This document shows, piece by piece, positions 1 to 11,256 of a stretch of DNA of 64,000 nt. Each line of letters starts with the position of its first letter. Position 1 is the stretch's first letter. Position numbers and translations under genes: made by a program. Below the pieces are notes generated by a model that was given only the letters and a program-made list of their open reading frames with translations, searched no databases and was not told where the DNA came from. The DNA is from Marinomonas rhizomae (lineage in GTDB: Bacteria > Pseudomonadota > Gammaproteobacteria > Pseudomonadales > Marinomonadaceae): the NCBI RefSeq assembly GCF_024397855.1, contig NZ_CP073343.1, positions 2,666,001 through 2,730,000 on the forward strand, written 5' to 3'.

Positions 1-1183
1 CTAGATCTTCTAGCATCTTGATAACAGATGCGTTCATCATTGGAGGTCCACACATGTAGAACTCACAGTCTTCTGGAGCCGGATGGTCTTTTAGATAACT
101 TTCATAAAGAACGTTATGAATAAAGCCAGTTTTACCTTCCCAGTTATCTTCAGGCTGAGGATCAGAAAGCGCCAAATGCCATTCGAAGTTTTCATTCTCT
201 TCCTGAAGCTTATCGTACTCTTCAGAATAGAAGGCCTCGCGTACACTACGAGCACCGTACCAGAATGAAATCTTACGCTTCGAATTCAAACGTTTAAGCT
301 GATCGAAGATATGTGAGCGCATTGGCGCCATACCTGCACCACCACCAACAAACACCATTTCAGCATCCGAATCTTTAGCAAAAAACTCACCAAACGGACC
401 GTATACTTTTATCTTATCGCCAGGCTTAAGACTGAACACATAAGAAGACATCTGACCCGGAGGCAAATCATCTTTACCGGGAGGCGGAGAAGCAATACGA
501 ATATTAAACTTCACGATACCTTTTTCTTCAGGGTAGTTCGCCATTGAATATGCACGGATTACGGTTTCATCAACCTTAGAAACAAATTTCCAAAGGTTAA
601 ATTTATCCCAGTCACCTCGATACTCTTCTTCAATATCAAAATCTTTGTAATGCACAGTATGAGCAGGCGCTTCAAGCTGAACATAACCACCAGCACGAAA
701 ATCAACGTTTTCGCCTTCAGGCAATTTCAATGTAAGCTCTTTGATGAAGGTCGCTAAGTTAGGATTAGACTCAACAGTACATTCCCAAGCCTTAACACCA
801 AACACTTCTTCAGGTACCTCTACATCCATATCCTGTTTCACAGAAACCTGACATGACAAACGATAACCTTCTTTTTCATCACGGCGAGTAAAATGGGACT
901 GCTCAGTAGAAAGCATAGAACCACCACCACTAGTCACCTTACATTTACACTGGGCACAAGTACCACCACCGCCACAAGCAGATGATAGAAAAATGCCGCT
1001 GTTCGCCAAAGTTTGAAGTAACTTACCACCAGCCGGTGCTGTTACTTCCTTTTCACCATTGATGCGAATTGTGACGTCCCCAGAGCTTACCAAGCGTGCA
1101 CGAGCAGCAAGGATAATTGCCACTAACGCAAGCACGATAGCTGTGAACATCACCACACCTAGAATAATCTCTAAGTTGACCAT
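1..1183 (-). CDS. nqrF: Na+-translocating NADH:quinone reductase subunit F (3' end cut by window)
   Basis: NADH-oxidising entry subunit of the sodium-pumping NADH:ubiquinone oxidoreductase, anchored in the inner membrane. The translation shows an N-terminal membrane helix, a ferredoxin domain with the 2Fe-2S cysteines in [11 protein letters not shown] plus a later YRLSCQ cysteine, the FAD motif RAYSMAN, the NADH-binding stretch [12 protein letters not shown] and the terminal-domain motif YMCGPPMM. 394 codons are visible and the family is about 407 residues, so roughly a dozen C-terminal residues lie outside the window. Last gene of the nqrABCDEF operon, 42 nt after nqrE. Confidence 0.97.
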   Translation of the reverse strand, partial: MVNLEIILGVVMFTAIVLALVAIILAARARLVSSGDVTIRINGEKEVTAPAGGKLLQTLANSGIFLSSACGGGGTCAQCKCKVTSGGGSMLSTEQSHFTRRDEKEGYRLSCQVSVKQDMDVEVPEEVFGVKAWECTVESNPNLATFIKELTLKLPEGENVDFRAGGYVQLEAPAHTVHYKDFDIEEEYRGDWDKFNLWKFVSKVDETVIRAYSMANYPEEKGIVKFNIRIASPPPGKDDLPPGQMSSYVFSLKPGDKIKVYGPFGEFFAKDSDAEMVFVGGGAGMAPMRSHIFDQLKRLNSKRKISFWYGARSVREAFYSEEYDKLQEENENFEWHLALSDPQPEDNWEGKTGFIHNVLYESYLKDHPAPEDCEFYMCGPPMMNASVIKMLEDL

Positions 1184-1225
1184 GTTAGTTAAACCCTATT
1201 CTTGGTTGTCTAAACGGGCAGCTAA

Positions 1226-1834
1226 TTAAAGCTGCACACCAGAAAATGACATAAAACCTAAGCTCATTAGACCAACAGTAATAAACGTGATACCTAGACC
1301 ACGAAGACCTGCAGGAACATCTGAATACTTAAGCTTCTCCCGAATACCAGCTAGCGCAGCAATCGCCAACGCCCAACCAACACCAGCACCCACACCGTAA
1401 ACGACACTCTCACCAAAGTTGTAGTCACGCTCAACCATGAACAAAGAAGCACCCATGATGGCACAGTTCACTGTGATAAGTGGCAAAAACACACCAAGCG
1501 CGTTATATAACGCAGGCATGTATTTATCCAAAGTCATTTCCAATATCTGAACCACAGCAGCGATAACACCAATGTAGCTCAAGAGACCCAAAAAGCTAAG
1601 ATCAACGCCAGGCAAACCCGCCCACTCAAGCGCACCATCTACTAATAGGTTCTGGTACAACAAGTTATTAAGAGGAACCGTAATCGCCAAAACAACAACA
1701 ACTGCTATCCCCAAACCTATCGCTGTTTCTACTTTTTTGGACAGAGCCAAAAAGGTACACATACCAAGGAAGAAAGCTAACGCCATGTTTTCAACAAAAA
1801 CAGCTTTAACAAACAGACTGATTAAATGTTCCAT
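1226..1834 (-). CDS. nqrE: Na+-translocating NADH:quinone reductase subunit E
   Basis: Integral membrane subunit of Na+-NQR, paired with NqrD; together they carry the intramembrane iron centre. The 202-residue protein is almost wholly hydrophobic, with about six membrane helices. It has the conserved [10 protein letters not shown] segment, whose cysteine is a known ligand position in this family. The start has a good ribosome binding site (GGAGG, 8 nt upstream) and directly abuts nqrD. Length is typical. Confidence 0.97.
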   Translation of the reverse strand: MEHLISLFVKAVFVENMALAFFLGMCTFLALSKKVETAIGLGIAVVVVLAITVPLNNLLYQNLLVDGALEWAGLPGVDLSFLGLLSYIGVIAAVVQILEMTLDKYMPALYNALGVFLPLITVNCAIMGASLFMVERDYNFGESVVYGVGAGVGWALAIAALAGIREKLKYSDVPAGLRGLGITFITVGLMSLGFMSFSGVQL

Positions 1835-2497
1835 TTATAGCGCCTCCTGAGAACGAGAATTCGCTGCAATCTTGAATTCAGGCTCTTCAACTTGTTCTTT
1901 CTTATAAGAACGCAAAGCCCAAATAACCAAGCCGATAACAAAGAATGCACTAGGTGGAAGCAACATCAAACCATTAGGCTGATACCAACCGCCATTCTGA
2001 ACAGTTGCAAAGATTTCGACACCAAATAACTTACCAGCACCAAGTAATTCACGGAAAAAGGCAACAACAATTAACATTGCGCTGTAACCTAAACCGTTAC
2101 CAATACCATCCACAAAGCTCATTATTGGGCCATTTTTCATAGCGAACGCTTCTGCGCGCCCCATTACGATACAGTTCGTAATGATAAGACCAACGAATAC
2201 AGAAAGCTGCTTACTGATTTCGTAAGCAAAGGCCTTCAAAACCTGATCCACCACAATTACCAAAGAGGCAATAATGATCATCTGAACAATGATACGAATA
2301 CTGTTTGGAATATGGCTACGAATAATCGCAATAAAAAAGCTTGAGAAAGCCGTTACCAAGGTTAAGGCAATGGCCATAACCAAACTGACTTTCATACTAC
2401 TTGTTACAGCCAACGCTGAACAAATACCCAAGATCTGCAAGGCAATCGGGTTATTTGCAAGAATTGGCCCAAAGAGGACTTTTTTCACATCAGACAT
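1835..2497 (-). CDS. nqrD: Na+-translocating NADH:quinone reductase subunit D
   Basis: Six-helix membrane subunit of Na+-NQR and inverted-topology partner of NqrE. The 220-residue protein contains the [12 protein letters not shown] segment that matches the NqrD/RnfE cysteine motif, and the [13 protein letters not shown] signature. Its ATG overlaps the nqrC stop by one base (TAATG), which implies translational coupling. Fourth or fifth genes of this type also occur in Rnf complexes, but nqrA and nqrF in the same operon decide for Nqr. Confidence 0.97.
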   Translation of the reverse strand: MSDVKKVLFGPILANNPIALQILGICSALAVTSSMKVSLVMAIALTLVTAFSSFFIAIIRSHIPNSIRIIVQMIIIASLVIVVDQVLKAFAYEISKQLSVFVGLIITNCIVMGRAEAFAMKNGPIMSFVDGIGNGLGYSAMLIVVAFFRELLGAGKLFGVEIFATVQNGGWYQPNGLMLLPPSAFFVIGLVIWALRSYKKEQVEEPEFKIAANSRSQEAL

Positions 2498-3294
2498 TAT
2501 TGAACTCCTTCGCTACGTAGTTGCGATAAGAATGGTCCAAACCCTTCCTGACCCAACCAGTATTGAACAAGATGAGTAACACCACGACTTGTTAGTGTAG
2601 CACCAGATAAACCATCTACTTTGTGCTCAGCATCAGGATCAGAACTATCCACTCCACCTTTTACAAGATGAATTACAGCTTCGCCTTGTCCATTGTAGAT
2701 TTCTTTACCTTTCCACAATGCCTTCCAGTTAGGATTATCAACCTCACCGCCTAATCCAGGTGTTTCAGCTTGGTCATAAAAACCAAAGCCGATCACTGTA
2801 TTGAAGTCATTTTTCAAAGCCATAAAGCCGTACATAGTTGACCATAAGCCATAGCCATGCACAGGCAGAATGATGCGATCGATATTATCGCCAGACTTCA
2901 CAAGGTAAACCGCAGAGAAGTTTGAACGACGTTTGATACCAGCCGGATCGTTACCCTTAAGAGAAATAGACAAACTAGGATCTTTAGACGCCGCCTTTTG
3001 ATCAAAAGTAGACGCTTTAATTCCTGCATCATCTAGTTCAGCTTGAGTAGCAAATTTGCCAGTTTGCAAATTCACAATACGAGTTTCAACAGACTCAAAA
3101 ATCTCATCAACTGATTTGCCAGGTTCAAGCATACCAGCGGCAGACAAAATATTGCGCTTACGGTCTAAGTCTTTATTGGTGTTCTGAATAGGCTTAAGAC
3201 CTACTGCTGCGGCTGCAACAAAAATAGAACAAACCAAACACAAAGATAAAGCAACTATAATGGTCTTTTTAATACTATCGTTATTACTAGCCAT
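2497..3294 (-). CDS. nqrC: Na+-translocating NADH:quinone reductase subunit C
   Basis: Membrane-anchored periplasmic flavoprotein of Na+-NQR carrying covalently bound FMN. It has one N-terminal helix (about residues 11-33) followed by a soluble FMN-binding domain. The attachment motif SGAT is at about residues 230-233, with Thr233 the expected phosphoester-linked residue. I chose the internal ATG giving MASNNDS as start: the longer reading frame would add 24 residues lying within nqrB. With this start the gene overlaps the end of nqrB by 8 nt and is 265 residues, the normal size. Confidence 0.96.
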   Translation of the reverse strand: MASNNDSIKKTIIVALSLCLVCSIFVAAAAVGLKPIQNTNKDLDRKRNILSAAGMLEPGKSVDEIFESVETRIVNLQTGKFATQAELDDAGIKASTFDQKAASKDPSLSISLKGNDPAGIKRRSNFSAVYLVKSGDNIDRIILPVHGYGLWSTMYGFMALKNDFNTVIGFGFYDQAETPGLGGEVDNPNWKALWKGKEIYNGQGEAVIHLVKGGVDSSDPDAEHKVDGLSGATLTSRGVTHLVQYWLGQEGFGPFLSQLRSEGVQ

Positions 3295-4483
3295 TGCGTG
3301 CAATCCTCCGTTTAATGTTCGCCTGAACAACAAAGTGGTCAATAAATGGCGCAAACAGATTCGCAAACAAAATTGCCAACATCATACCTTCTGGGTAAGC
3401 AGGGTTAACAACACGAATCAACACAACCATCAAGCCAATCAGAGCGCCGTAAAACCATTTACCGCGATTCGTCATTGACGCAGACACTGGATCCGTCGCC
3501 ATGTACATCATACCAAAAGCAAAGCCACCTAAAACAAGATGCCAATACCAAGGCGTAGAGAACATAGGGTTAGTGTCTGAACCAATAACGTTAAACAACG
3601 CAGAAGTCAGCACCATACCTAGCATAACGCCAGCAACTATCCGCCAAGCTGCGATGCGCATAATTAACAATGCACCACCACCAATCAGAATAGCCAGAGT
3701 AGAAGTTTCACCCATGGAACCTTGAATGAAGCCAAAGAAGGCATCAGACCAAGCAACGGTTAAACCTGCAACGCCATCAGCAGCAAGTTGACTCAACGCA
3801 GTCGCACCAGAGAAGCCATCTACCGCAGTCCAAACAGCATCACCAGACATGGACGCTGGGTAAGCGAAAAACAAGAACGCACGGCCAGCCAAAGCAGGGT
3901 TAAGGAAGTTTTTACCTGTACCACCAAACACCTCTTTCGCCAGGACAACACCAAAGGTGATACCCAGAGCCACTTGCCATAAAGGCACAGTTGCAGGCAG
4001 AGAAAGAGAGAAAAGGATAGAGGTAACAAAGAAGCCTTCGTTAACTTCATGCTTACGCACAGAAGCAAACAACACTTCCCAGAAACCACCAACAACAAAG
4101 GTAACAAGATAAACAGGCAAAAAGTACATTGCACCGTAAATCATATTGTCCCAAATGCTTGAAGCATTATAGCTCGTTAGACCGCCAATAATGGCATGAC
4201 GCCAAGAATCAGCAGGCGCAACACCCATTGCTTCCATTGCAGTATTGGCTTGTAGACCAATATTGTACATACCAAAGAACATAGCTGGGAATGTACACAT
4301 CCACACCAATATCATGATGCGTTTCATATCCACTGCATCACGAACGTGAGAGCCATTCTTGGTTACAGAACTTGGGCGGTAAAAAATAGTATCTACCGCT
4401 TCGAAAAGCGCATACCATTTTTCGTATTTTCCACCTGAGTGAAACTCAGGTTCCATTTTATCGAGTACTTTTCTAAGCCCCAT
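3287..4483 (-). CDS. nqrB: Na+-translocating NADH:quinone reductase subunit B
   Basis: Largest membrane subunit of Na+-NQR. It carries covalent FMN and riboflavin and forms part of the sodium path. The 398-residue protein starts [12 protein letters not shown], has about ten membrane helices, and shows the FMN attachment motif SGAT at residues 225-228 (Thr228). It is related to RnfD, but the operon context and the N-terminal cytoplasmic extension fit NqrB. It starts 3 nt after nqrA ends. Confidence 0.97.
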   Translation of the reverse strand: MGLRKVLDKMEPEFHSGGKYEKWYALFEAVDTIFYRPSSVTKNGSHVRDAVDMKRIMILVWMCTFPAMFFGMYNIGLQANTAMEAMGVAPADSWRHAIIGGLTSYNASSIWDNMIYGAMYFLPVYLVTFVVGGFWEVLFASVRKHEVNEGFFVTSILFSLSLPATVPLWQVALGITFGVVLAKEVFGGTGKNFLNPALAGRAFLFFAYPASMSGDAVWTAVDGFSGATALSQLAADGVAGLTVAWSDAFFGFIQGSMGETSTLAILIGGGALLIMRIAAWRIVAGVMLGMVLTSALFNVIGSDTNPMFSTPWYWHLVLGGFAFGMMYMATDPVSASMTNRGKWFYGALIGLMVVLIRVVNPAYPEGMMLAILFANLFAPFIDHFVVQANIKRRIARNG

Positions 4484-4486
4484 GAA

Positions 4487-5824
4487 TTAACCCTCTTTCT
4501 CTATTAGAGTTAGGCAATCCCGAAGGATCGGGCCATATTCGAACTTACCTGAGCAACTGTAAGTACACAAAGCCAAATCTTCTTCATCTAACTCAAGTGC
4601 ACCAAGCTTTTGAGCCTGCTCTGTATCGTTCACAACTAACGCTCGTAGCAATTGCGTTGCTAGAATATCAAGTGGCATCACGCGCTCAAAGTTACCAAGA
4701 GGCAACATAGTACGATCACTACCATTTGTCGTCGTTGTCATATCAAAGGATTTTTTCCCCGTAAGCTTGGACAAGAACACATTCATAATAGAATGTTTTT
4801 CTACGCCCGCACGAAGATAATGCATCATTTGACGCTCACGACCTTCAAGCAATACAGTCACTTGAGTGTGGTAACGACCTAAGTAAGCAAAAGGTCCAAA
4901 AGCATTGCGACCAGAAAGAACAGAGCCAGAGATAACTCGGTTATCACCTTCACCCATTTCGCCAGCCAGCAAATTTTCTAAGCTTGCACCAACTTGAGTA
5001 CGAACCAAACGAGGCTTTTTAACTTGTGGTCCGGCTAAAGCAATCACTCGCTCAACATCCAGCTCACCAGTTACAAACAATTTACCAATAGCAACAACAT
5101 CTTGGTAATTAATAGACCAAACTGTTTTCTTATCACTAACTGGATCAAGGAAGTGGATATGCGTACCAGCAAGACCGGCAGGATGCACACCAGCAAATTC
5201 CTCAACCGTCACATCGGACGTTGTTGGGATTTTTGCGCCAGCTGCCTTACATAGAAAAACCTTACCTTCGGTTAAACGAGTCAACACAGTAAGGCCATCT
5301 GCAAATGCTTCCGCTTGATCAGCAAGCACAACTTCAGGAGAAGCAGCTAGCGGATTCGTATCTATAGCGGTAACAAAAATGGAGTTTGGCGCTGAAGCAA
5401 TTTCAGGAACCTTAGAGAACGGGCGGGTACGGAATGATGTCCATAATCCAGAGTTAACCAGATTTTCCACAACCTTGCTACGTTCTAAAGATTTCAGTTC
5501 AGAGCCGGCATAAGACGCAAAGGTTTCAGACTCGTCGCCTTCAACGCTAATAACGAGAGACTGAAGAACACGTCGTTCACCACGATTAATCTCAATTACG
5601 GTTCCAGAAGCAGGAGCGGTATAATTAACACCTTCCGTTTTCTTATCCGTAAAAATAATTTGACCTTTCTTGACCTTGTCCCCTTCCTTGACAAGCATGG
5701 TGGGTTTCATTCCATGAAAGTCTGGACCGATCACAGCAACTGTCTTTGCAGCAGCAGCCGTCTCAATCACTTGATTGGGAGCACCTGAGATCGGTAGATC
5801 TAGGCCTTTTGTAATTTTATACAT
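4487..5824 (-). CDS. nqrA: Na+-translocating NADH:quinone reductase subunit A
   Basis: Cytoplasmic-side subunit of Na+-NQR implicated in quinone interaction. It begins [16 protein letters not shown], a classical NqrA start, so the 29 residues preceding it in the open frame were dropped. There are 445 residues, usual for the family. First gene of the operon; the ribosome binding site is weak (GGGCAG). Upstream lies a 443-bp gap to the divergent folX gene that must hold the operon promoter. Confidence 0.96.
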   Translation of the reverse strand: MYKITKGLDLPISGAPNQVIETAAAAKTVAVIGPDFHGMKPTMLVKEGDKVKKGQIIFTDKKTEGVNYTAPASGTVIEINRGERRVLQSLVISVEGDESETFASYAGSELKSLERSKVVENLVNSGLWTSFRTRPFSKVPEIASAPNSIFVTAIDTNPLAASPEVVLADQAEAFADGLTVLTRLTEGKVFLCKAAGAKIPTTSDVTVEEFAGVHPAGLAGTHIHFLDPVSDKKTVWSINYQDVVAIGKLFVTGELDVERVIALAGPQVKKPRLVRTQVGASLENLLAGEMGEGDNRVISGSVLSGRNAFGPFAYLGRYHTQVTVLLEGRERQMMHYLRAGVEKHSIMNVFLSKLTGKKSFDMTTTTNGSDRTMLPLGNFERVMPLDILATQLLRALVVNDTEQAQKLGALELDEEDLALCTYSCSGKFEYGPILRDCLTLIEKEG

Positions 5825-6267
5825 ATGTTCTGCCCAACAATAAATTGAACACAAAAAGCGCAATGCGTCATGCTCATGCCCCCCTCCGGGAAAACATGCA
5901 AGAGCGAACAACTAATATTAAATTAATTGTAAAACGCAAACTCACTTCACCAAAAAACCGACGTATTATAAAGATCATTCCCTCCATTGACCAGCTCACG
6001 AGACCGTCTTTAAGCACCAACTTTTACTTAAAATCACTACAATGTCCTTATTGCGCATTTTATAACCACTAAAAAGCCACTTTTTTGTTGTTTAATTACA
6101 TAATAGTGCACAATTTGTCATACGAACTTTATTCGAAAGAATTAAAATTAGAAAAAGCAATCCAAAAAGCGACATTGCTCCGTATTTTTAGTCTGTTGCC
6201 ATACATGATTGAAAACGACACAATATCGCCCAATAAATGAATAGGCTTAAAACACGGAAGCATAACT
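5825..6267. other. divergent intergenic region nqrA / folX
   Basis: 443 bp with no credible gene. It contains the candidate nqr promoter on the minus strand. On the plus strand TTGAAA at 6209-6214 is followed after about 17-18 bp by an AT-rich -10-like stretch, which could serve folX. The reading frame on the plus strand at 5845-6072 has no ribosome binding site and resembles nothing. Confidence 0.6.
5965..5993 (-). promoter_or_regulatory. candidate sigma-70 promoter for the nqr operon
   Basis: On the minus strand a perfect TATAAT -10 box (5970 to 5965) is preceded by TGGTCA (5993 to 5988, four of six matches to TTGACA) at 17 bp. This would give a leader of about 135 nt before nqrA. Seen by eye only; other weaker boxes exist nearer the gene. 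Confidence 0.45.
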
Positions 6268-6636
6268 ATGATCAAACCAGAAGCTCAAATTCATATTAAG
6301 AATCTACGTCTGCGAACCTATATTGGATTCAATGAATCTGAAAAACAAAACAAGCAAGATGTGGTAATCAATGCCTGGATACACTATCCGGCCTCTCAAG
6401 CCTATGACACAGACAATGTTGAAAATGCGGTAAACTACCGGACAATTTGTAAAGAAATGATAGCTCACACTGAAAATAACCGCTTTCTATTGCTTGAAAA
6501 ACTAACCGCAGACTTACTGGAGCTTTGCATGTCATCGAACCATGTAACCTTTGCAAAAGTCGAAGTTGCAAAACCTCACGCTTTACGTTTTGCAGACTCT
6601 GTATCTTTGACGCTATCCGCCACTAGAGAACAATAA
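6268..6636 (+). CDS. folX: dihydroneopterin triphosphate 2'-epimerase
   Basis: Tunnelling-fold enzyme related to FolB that epimerises 7,8-dihydroneopterin triphosphate at C2'. The 122-residue protein matches my memory of E. coli FolX closely: IRIKNLRLRTFIG-type start (here IHIKNLRLRTYIGF), VINAWIHYPA, NYRTICKEM, ENNRFLLLEKL, and HALRFADSVSLTLS. That resemblance favours FolX over FolB. It lies 7 nt upstream of mfd and is probably cotranscribed with it. Confidence 0.9.
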   Translation: MIKPEAQIHIKNLRLRTYIGFNESEKQNKQDVVINAWIHYPASQAYDTDNVENAVNYRTICKEMIAHTENNRFLLLEKLTADLLELCMSSNHVTFAKVEVAKPHALRFADSVSLTLSATREQ

Positions 6637-6643
6637 GCCCAAC

Positions 6644-9600
6644 ATGTCAGAAACCGTATCAATCACCCTAAAACCCGGCTTCAAAAACTTAATTAGCGGC
6701 CTAGATGGCAGCCGAAAAGCATTACAACTGCTAGCAATAGCAGCTCAACATAAACAACCTATGCTTTTTATGGCCAACACGGTCGCCGAACTCAATGAGC
6801 TTGAAGATGAAATACAGTTTCTAAATCAAAACAAAAGAGAAATATTAAGATTTAGCGATTGGGAAACCTTACCATACGACGCCTTCTCGCCACACCAAGA
6901 CATTATATCTCAGCGTTTAGAAACGCTGGCTAAGCTTACCGAAACGAAAAATCCGATTGTACTCACCACGGTTGCTTCCTGCATAACGCGTCTTTGCCCT
7001 AAACACCACCTTGATGCCCAGCGCTTTCATTTGGAAGAAGGACAAGAACTTCCTCTGGAGCAACTATCAAGAAAGCTAACTAACGCGGGCTACTTAAATG
7101 TAGAGAACGTCCACGAGCATGGTGAATACGCCATCCGCGGCGCCTTGATGGATGTTTATCCAATGGGTGCGGAAAACCCAATCAGGATAGATTGGTTCGA
7201 CAATGAAATAGAATCGATTCGATGGTTTGATCCAGAGACACAGCGCAGCATTAGCAAGGTAGCTGAAATTAAAATGCTTCCAGCAAAAGAGTTCCCAACC
7301 ACTTCACAGGGAATTCAGCAGTTTCGCCAAGCTTTTAGAGAGCGCTTTGAAGCCAACCCACTTTCAAGCCCGATATACCAAGATATCTCCAGTGGTATTA
7401 TACCAGCAGGCATTGAATACTATTTACCTTTATTCTTTGAACAAACCGCTAGCGTATTTGACTACCTACCTGACAACACTCTGATCGTTCGCTCCGACAA
7501 CTTCAACGATCAGTTTGCGAGTATTCAACTTGATTTCCGTAGCCGCCACGAATCCCTGAATTACAACATCGAGCGCCCTATTTTAAAGCCCGATGAACTG
7601 TGCCTACGCGAAGACGAACTTTTTGGACGACTTAATCAATACACGAACATTATTTTTTCAGTGACAGGTGATCATCCTGCATATAAAGCACTTGATACCG
7701 TTAAAATTGATTCAAAAGCAGCACAACCACTTGGAAAACTACAAGACTTTCTGGCAGGAACCTCAGCTAGAGTATTAATTGTCGCTGAGTCTGCAGGCCG
7801 CCGAGAGGCCTTGCTTGACCTGTTAAAAAAACACAACATTAAACCAAAGCAAGTTGACAGCTGGGAAGCATTCACTAAGTCGACAAAATCACTCGCCATT
7901 ACCGAAGGCAATATTGGCCGCGGCTTCATCATTAATGAAGCGCTTGCGCTAATTCCTGAAAGTGAAATATTAGGCGAACGCGTTTCTCAACACCGTCGAC
8001 GCAATAAACAAAACAACATCAGCGAAGATGCGATCATTCGCAACCTCACTGAGTTAAGATTAAATGCACCCGTTGTGCATATTGATCACGGGGTTGGCCG
8101 CTACCTTGGCCTTACTAATTTACAAATAGACGGACAAGAAACAGAGCTCCTCACGCTTGGCTACGCCAATGACGCCAAACTTTATGTACCCGTTTCGTCA
8201 TTACAGCTCATTTCCAGATACACGGGCGCAGATGAAGATACCGCACCACTGCACAAGCTTGGCACTGACAAATGGAGTGTAGCGAAACAAAAAGCAGCTG
8301 AAAAAGCCCGCGACACAGCCGCGGAGTTACTGGAAATATACGCCAAACGTGAGGCTAGAGTCGGTTATGCATTTGCTAAGCCAGACGACCAATATGAGCT
8401 CTTCTCGGCAGGATTCCCGTTTGAAGAAACACCTGACCAGCAAATGGCAATCGATGCAGTGATGGCGGATATGTCCGCTAAGAAACCAATGGATCGCTTG
8501 GTCTGTGGTGACGTAGGCTTTGGTAAAACAGAAGTTGCTATGCGAGCCGCCTTCTTAGCTGTTCAAGATGGCAAGCAAGTGGCCGTTCTCGTTCCAACCA
8601 CACTGCTTGCCCAACAGCACTATGAAAATTTTTGCGACCGTTTTGCCGACTGGCCTGTAGAGATCGAACTATTGTCGAGATTTCGTTCAGGCAAACAATC
8701 CAACACTTCTATTGATCGACTAGAATCAGGCAAAGCAGACATAGTCGTTGGCACACATAAACTCATCCAAAGTGACATCAAGTTTGCTAATCTAGGCCTA
8801 GTCATTATCGATGAGGAACACCGTTTTGGGGTCAAGCAAAAAGAGCAATTCAAAGCTCTGCGAGCAGAAGTAGACATACTCACACTAACCGCCACCCCAA
8901 TTCCTCGAACGCTAAACATGTCTTTGTCTGGCATTCGTGATTTATCCATTATTGCGACACCACCAGCCAAACGTTTATCCGTAAAAACATTTGTAAAACA
9001 AAAAGACGAACATCAAATAAAAGAAGCGATTTTGCGCGAACTTCATCGTGGCGGGCAAGTTTATTACTTACACAATGAAGTACAAACCATCCAAAAAGCC
9101 GCAGAAGAATTGGAAGAGTTAATTCCAGAAGCTCGTGTTATTGTGGGTCACGGACAGATGCGTGAAAGAGAACTGGAACAAGTCATGTCAGACTTCTACC
9201 ACAAAAGAGCCAACGTGCTCGTTTGTTCTACCATTATAGAAACAGGTATCGATATACCGAACGCCAACACTATTATCATTGAACGAGCAGATAAGTTTGG
9301 CTTGGCACAACTGCATCAATTACGTGGTCGAGTTGGCCGCTCGCACCATCAAGCCTATGCCTACTTATTAACACCAAATGACCGTAAAGTAACTGGCGAT
9401 GCAGAAAAACGCCTAGAAGCCATTACACTTGCTGATACTCTCGGCGCAGGATTTACCTTAGCCACTCACGATTTAGAGATTCGCGGCACAGGCGAATTAT
9501 TGGGTGATGGTCAAAGTGGTCATATTGAACATGTTGGCTTCTCTCTATTTATGGACATGTTAGACCGAGCGGTTAAATCCCTCAAAAATGGTGAGTCTCC

Positions 9601-10057
9601 AGACATAGATATCACATCTCCAGCACAAACTGATGTGAACTTACGAGTTCCCGCACTTATTCCGGAAGATTATTTAGGTGATGTACATTCACGATTGATT
9701 CTGTATAAGCGCATTGCCAGTGCAAAAAGCAGTGATGAATTAAAAGACCTTCAAGTGGAAATGATTGACCGCTTTGGGCTGCTGCCTGACGCAACGAAAA
9801 ATCTATTTAGGCAAACGGAATTAAAGCTTAAAGCGGAAAGTCTTGGCATTAATAAGATTGAAGCCAATGCCAAAGAAGGTAAAATCTTCTTTAATAGTAA
9901 AACACCTGTCGACCCAATGAAGTTGATTAGACTTATTCAAACGAAACCCGACATCTACAAGCTGGTTGGCTCTGATACTTTGAAATTCTTAGCCCCAATG
10001 AACAGCGCAGAAGAGCGTTTCCAACAAACGACAATGACTTTGGAATTATTACATTGA
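6644..10057 (+). CDS. mfd: transcription-repair coupling factor Mfd
   Basis: Large ATP-dependent translocase that removes stalled RNA polymerase and recruits UvrA to lesions. The 1137-residue protein has the UvrB-homology region at the N terminus, the RNA polymerase-interacting (CarD-like) domain around VVHIDHGVGRYLGL, and RecG-like helicase motifs: Walker A GDVGFGKTEVA, DEEH box IIDEEHRFG, LTATPIPRTL and QLRGRVGRSHHQAYAYLL. A TRCF C-terminal domain follows. Length is typical. Its TGA overlaps the TTG start of csiV. Confidence 0.98.
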   Translation: MSETVSITLKPGFKNLISGLDGSRKALQLLAIAAQHKQPMLFMANTVAELNELEDEIQFLNQNKREILRFSDWETLPYDAFSPHQDIISQRLETLAKLTETKNPIVLTTVASCITRLCPKHHLDAQRFHLEEGQELPLEQLSRKLTNAGYLNVENVHEHGEYAIRGALMDVYPMGAENPIRIDWFDNEIESIRWFDPETQRSISKVAEIKMLPAKEFPTTSQGIQQFRQAFRERFEANPLSSPIYQDISSGIIPAGIEYYLPLFFEQTASVFDYLPDNTLIVRSDNFNDQFASIQLDFRSRHESLNYNIERPILKPDELCLREDELFGRLNQYTNIIFSVTGDHPAYKALDTVKIDSKAAQPLGKLQDFLAGTSARVLIVAESAGRREALLDLLKKHNIKPKQVDSWEAFTKSTKSLAITEGNIGRGFIINEALALIPESEILGERVSQHRRRNKQNNISEDAIIRNLTELRLNAPVVHIDHGVGRYLGLTNLQIDGQETELLTLGYANDAKLYVPVSSLQLISRYTGADEDTAPLHKLGTDKWSVAKQKAAEKARDTAAELLEIYAKREARVGYAFAKPDDQYELFSAGFPFEETPDQQMAIDAVMADMSAKKPMDRLVCGDVGFGKTEVAMRAAFLAVQDGKQVAVLVPTTLLAQQHYENFCDRFADWPVEIELLSRFRSGKQSNTSIDRLESGKADIVVGTHKLIQSDIKFANLGLVIIDEEHRFGVKQKEQFKALRAEVDILTLTATPIPRTLNMSLSGIRDLSIIATPPAKRLSVKTFVKQKDEHQIKEAILRELHRGGQVYYLHNEVQTIQKAAEELEELIPEARVIVGHGQMRERELEQVMSDFYHKRANVLVCSTIIETGIDIPNANTIIIERADKFGLAQLHQLRGRVGRSHHQAYAYLLTPNDRKVTGDAEKRLEAITLADTLGAGFTLATHDLEIRGTGELLGDGQSGHIEHVGFSLFMDMLDRAVKSLKNGESPDIDITSPAQTDVNLRVPALIPEDYLGDVHSRLILYKRIASAKSSDELKDLQVEMIDRFGLLPDATKNLFRQTELKLKAESLGINKIEANAKEGKIFFNSKTPVDPMKLIRLIQTKPDIYKLVGSDTLKFLAPMNSAEERFQQTTMTLELLH

Positions 10058-10860
10058 AATCGCTAATTATTATCTTCTTATCCCTGACGTTACTTAGCAC
10101 TCGTCTTTTTGCTGAAGACGAACAAATCAACCCGGATACAGCCAGAGCTTATGAAGGCTATTTGGTGACATTCCAATGGCCTGAAGCCCTCACAACGGAA
10201 CACGTTGACTACAAAAATGTACTGTCTACAGAAAATCTTCTTCGCCTTACGGCAGAAGAGGAAAAAGCAAACGATCCAGACAACAACATCAACCAATCAA
10301 CTCCTTTTGGCAATATGGAACAAAGGCTGGGTACACATGTCACCATTTTAGCCAATCGAAAATGGACTCTCATATTCAAACACCCAGGCGATACCATTAA
10401 AAAATCTTTCCATAGCACTCAAGAGAAAGATGGCTACCCAGAACTTACTGCGAACATTGCCATCACCTTGGGGCGCTATTTAGAATCAGACATCCAATAC
10501 AAATATTATTTGTTTGATAGCTTTACTCAACCAGAAACAACACCAGAACAAGACAACCAAAACTCGAATCAAGCAGGAACAAGCCTGTTTTTTTCTCAGT
10601 CTGAAACTGAGCAAAAAGCAAAGCCTGAATTCAAAGAGTTCGAACCGGCATTGGTATTAACACTGAACCAAAGCAATAAAACTGCTAGCAAAAAAGTAAA
10701 CTACCTAGATCATCCAACGATTGGTACGTTAATATATTTTGAGCCAATAGAGCTAGAAGACGCCATTGAAAAAATTGCCGAACAATCAGTCACGCCCGAA
10801 ACCGGAAGCAGCCTGACCTATGACTCCCTTCAAAGTACAAATGAACTAACGAACAAATAA
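10054..10860 (+). CDS. csiV: CsiV-family peptidoglycan-binding periplasmic protein
   Basis: Member of the CsiV family (Pfam PF10972), described in Vibrio cholerae as a cell-shape protein acting with LpoA/PBP1a. The 268-residue protein starts at a TTG overlapping the mfd stop, has a signal peptide (MKSLIIIFLSLTLLSTRLFA) and the conserved start of the mature domain, YEGYLVTFQWPEAL. Position directly after mfd is the usual one. The low-complexity NQNSNQAG linker in the middle is not conserved. Identification is from recall of family features and synteny, not a search. Confidence 0.8.
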   Translation: MKSLIIIFLSLTLLSTRLFAEDEQINPDTARAYEGYLVTFQWPEALTTEHVDYKNVLSTENLLRLTAEEEKANDPDNNINQSTPFGNMEQRLGTHVTILANRKWTLIFKHPGDTIKKSFHSTQEKDGYPELTANIAITLGRYLESDIQYKYYLFDSFTQPETTPEQDNQNSNQAGTSLFFSQSETEQKAKPEFKEFEPALVLTLNQSNKTASKKVNYLDHPTIGTLIYFEPIELEDAIEKIAEQSVTPETGSSLTYDSLQSTNELTNK

Positions 10861-10883
10861 CAAGACAACAAGTAAGACAACAC

Positions 10884-10925
10884 AAAAAAAGAGTGGCATG
10901 CCTCGCATACCACTCTTTTTTTACC
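10884..10925. terminator. bidirectional Rho-independent terminator
   Basis: Stem AAGAGTGG/CCACTCTT extended by ATGC/GCAT around a short loop, flanked by an A-run on the left and a T-run on the right. It can end csiV transcription and, on the other strand, sohB transcription. The MITE insertion now places it about 330 bp from the sohB stop instead of about 50. Confidence 0.85.
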
Positions 10926-10979
10926 GCATTTTTTTTTAGCTACGCTCTTTTATAAAACCAACTTCAAGTTATTGGTTAA

Positions 10980-11256
10980 GGAAGGTGCGAACAAGTCCTC
11001 TTGTCTCAGCATGTGGATAAAAGCCTGTCATTCGAGGCGAGTAGCGAATGTGAATAGTTGTTCTATTTTCGAGGTGCTCAACAAAGAATACAGGCTTTTA
11101 GGCCATGCCCTGCGGGTCTTTCAGAGCTTACTATTAAAAATAACAGGCCACATGTCGTTGCGACTCTTTGAAAGGTACCTACATTCCTTCAGAGTCGCGC
11201 CTTATTTGACGATTTCTCTGAAAGACTGAGGCTTAGTAGACTTATTCGCACCTTCC
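10980..11256. mobile_element. 277-bp IS5-type MITE with TTAA target duplication
   Basis: The left end begins GGAAGGTGCGAACAAGTC and the right end is its near-perfect inverse (GACTTATTCGCACCTTCC, one mismatch), followed inward by CTCAG on each side. Both ends are flanked by TTAA (10976-10979 and 11257-11260), a target duplication of the IS5 kind; the tips match what I recall of E. coli IS5. No transposase remnant is visible. Inside are nested inverted repeats: AAAAGCCTGT 11019-11028 with 11090-11099, GTCTTTCAGAG 11116-11126 with 11216-11226, and GCGACTCT 11160-11167 with 11191-11198. This explains the whole sohB-csiV gap of over 300 bp. Confidence 0.88.

Noticed and set aside
3820..4134. 104-codon minus-strand frame within nqrB
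   Set aside because: Out-of-frame shadow of nqrB; the nqrB product is complete and fully conserved in character.
8620..8970. 116-codon frame antisense to mfd
   Set aside because: Shadow frame opposite the conserved helicase domain with no independent signals.
10972..11229. 85-codon plus-strand open frame between csiV and sohB
   Set aside because: It lies almost wholly inside the MITE, starts before its left tip, has no ribosome binding site of note and resembles no transposase.
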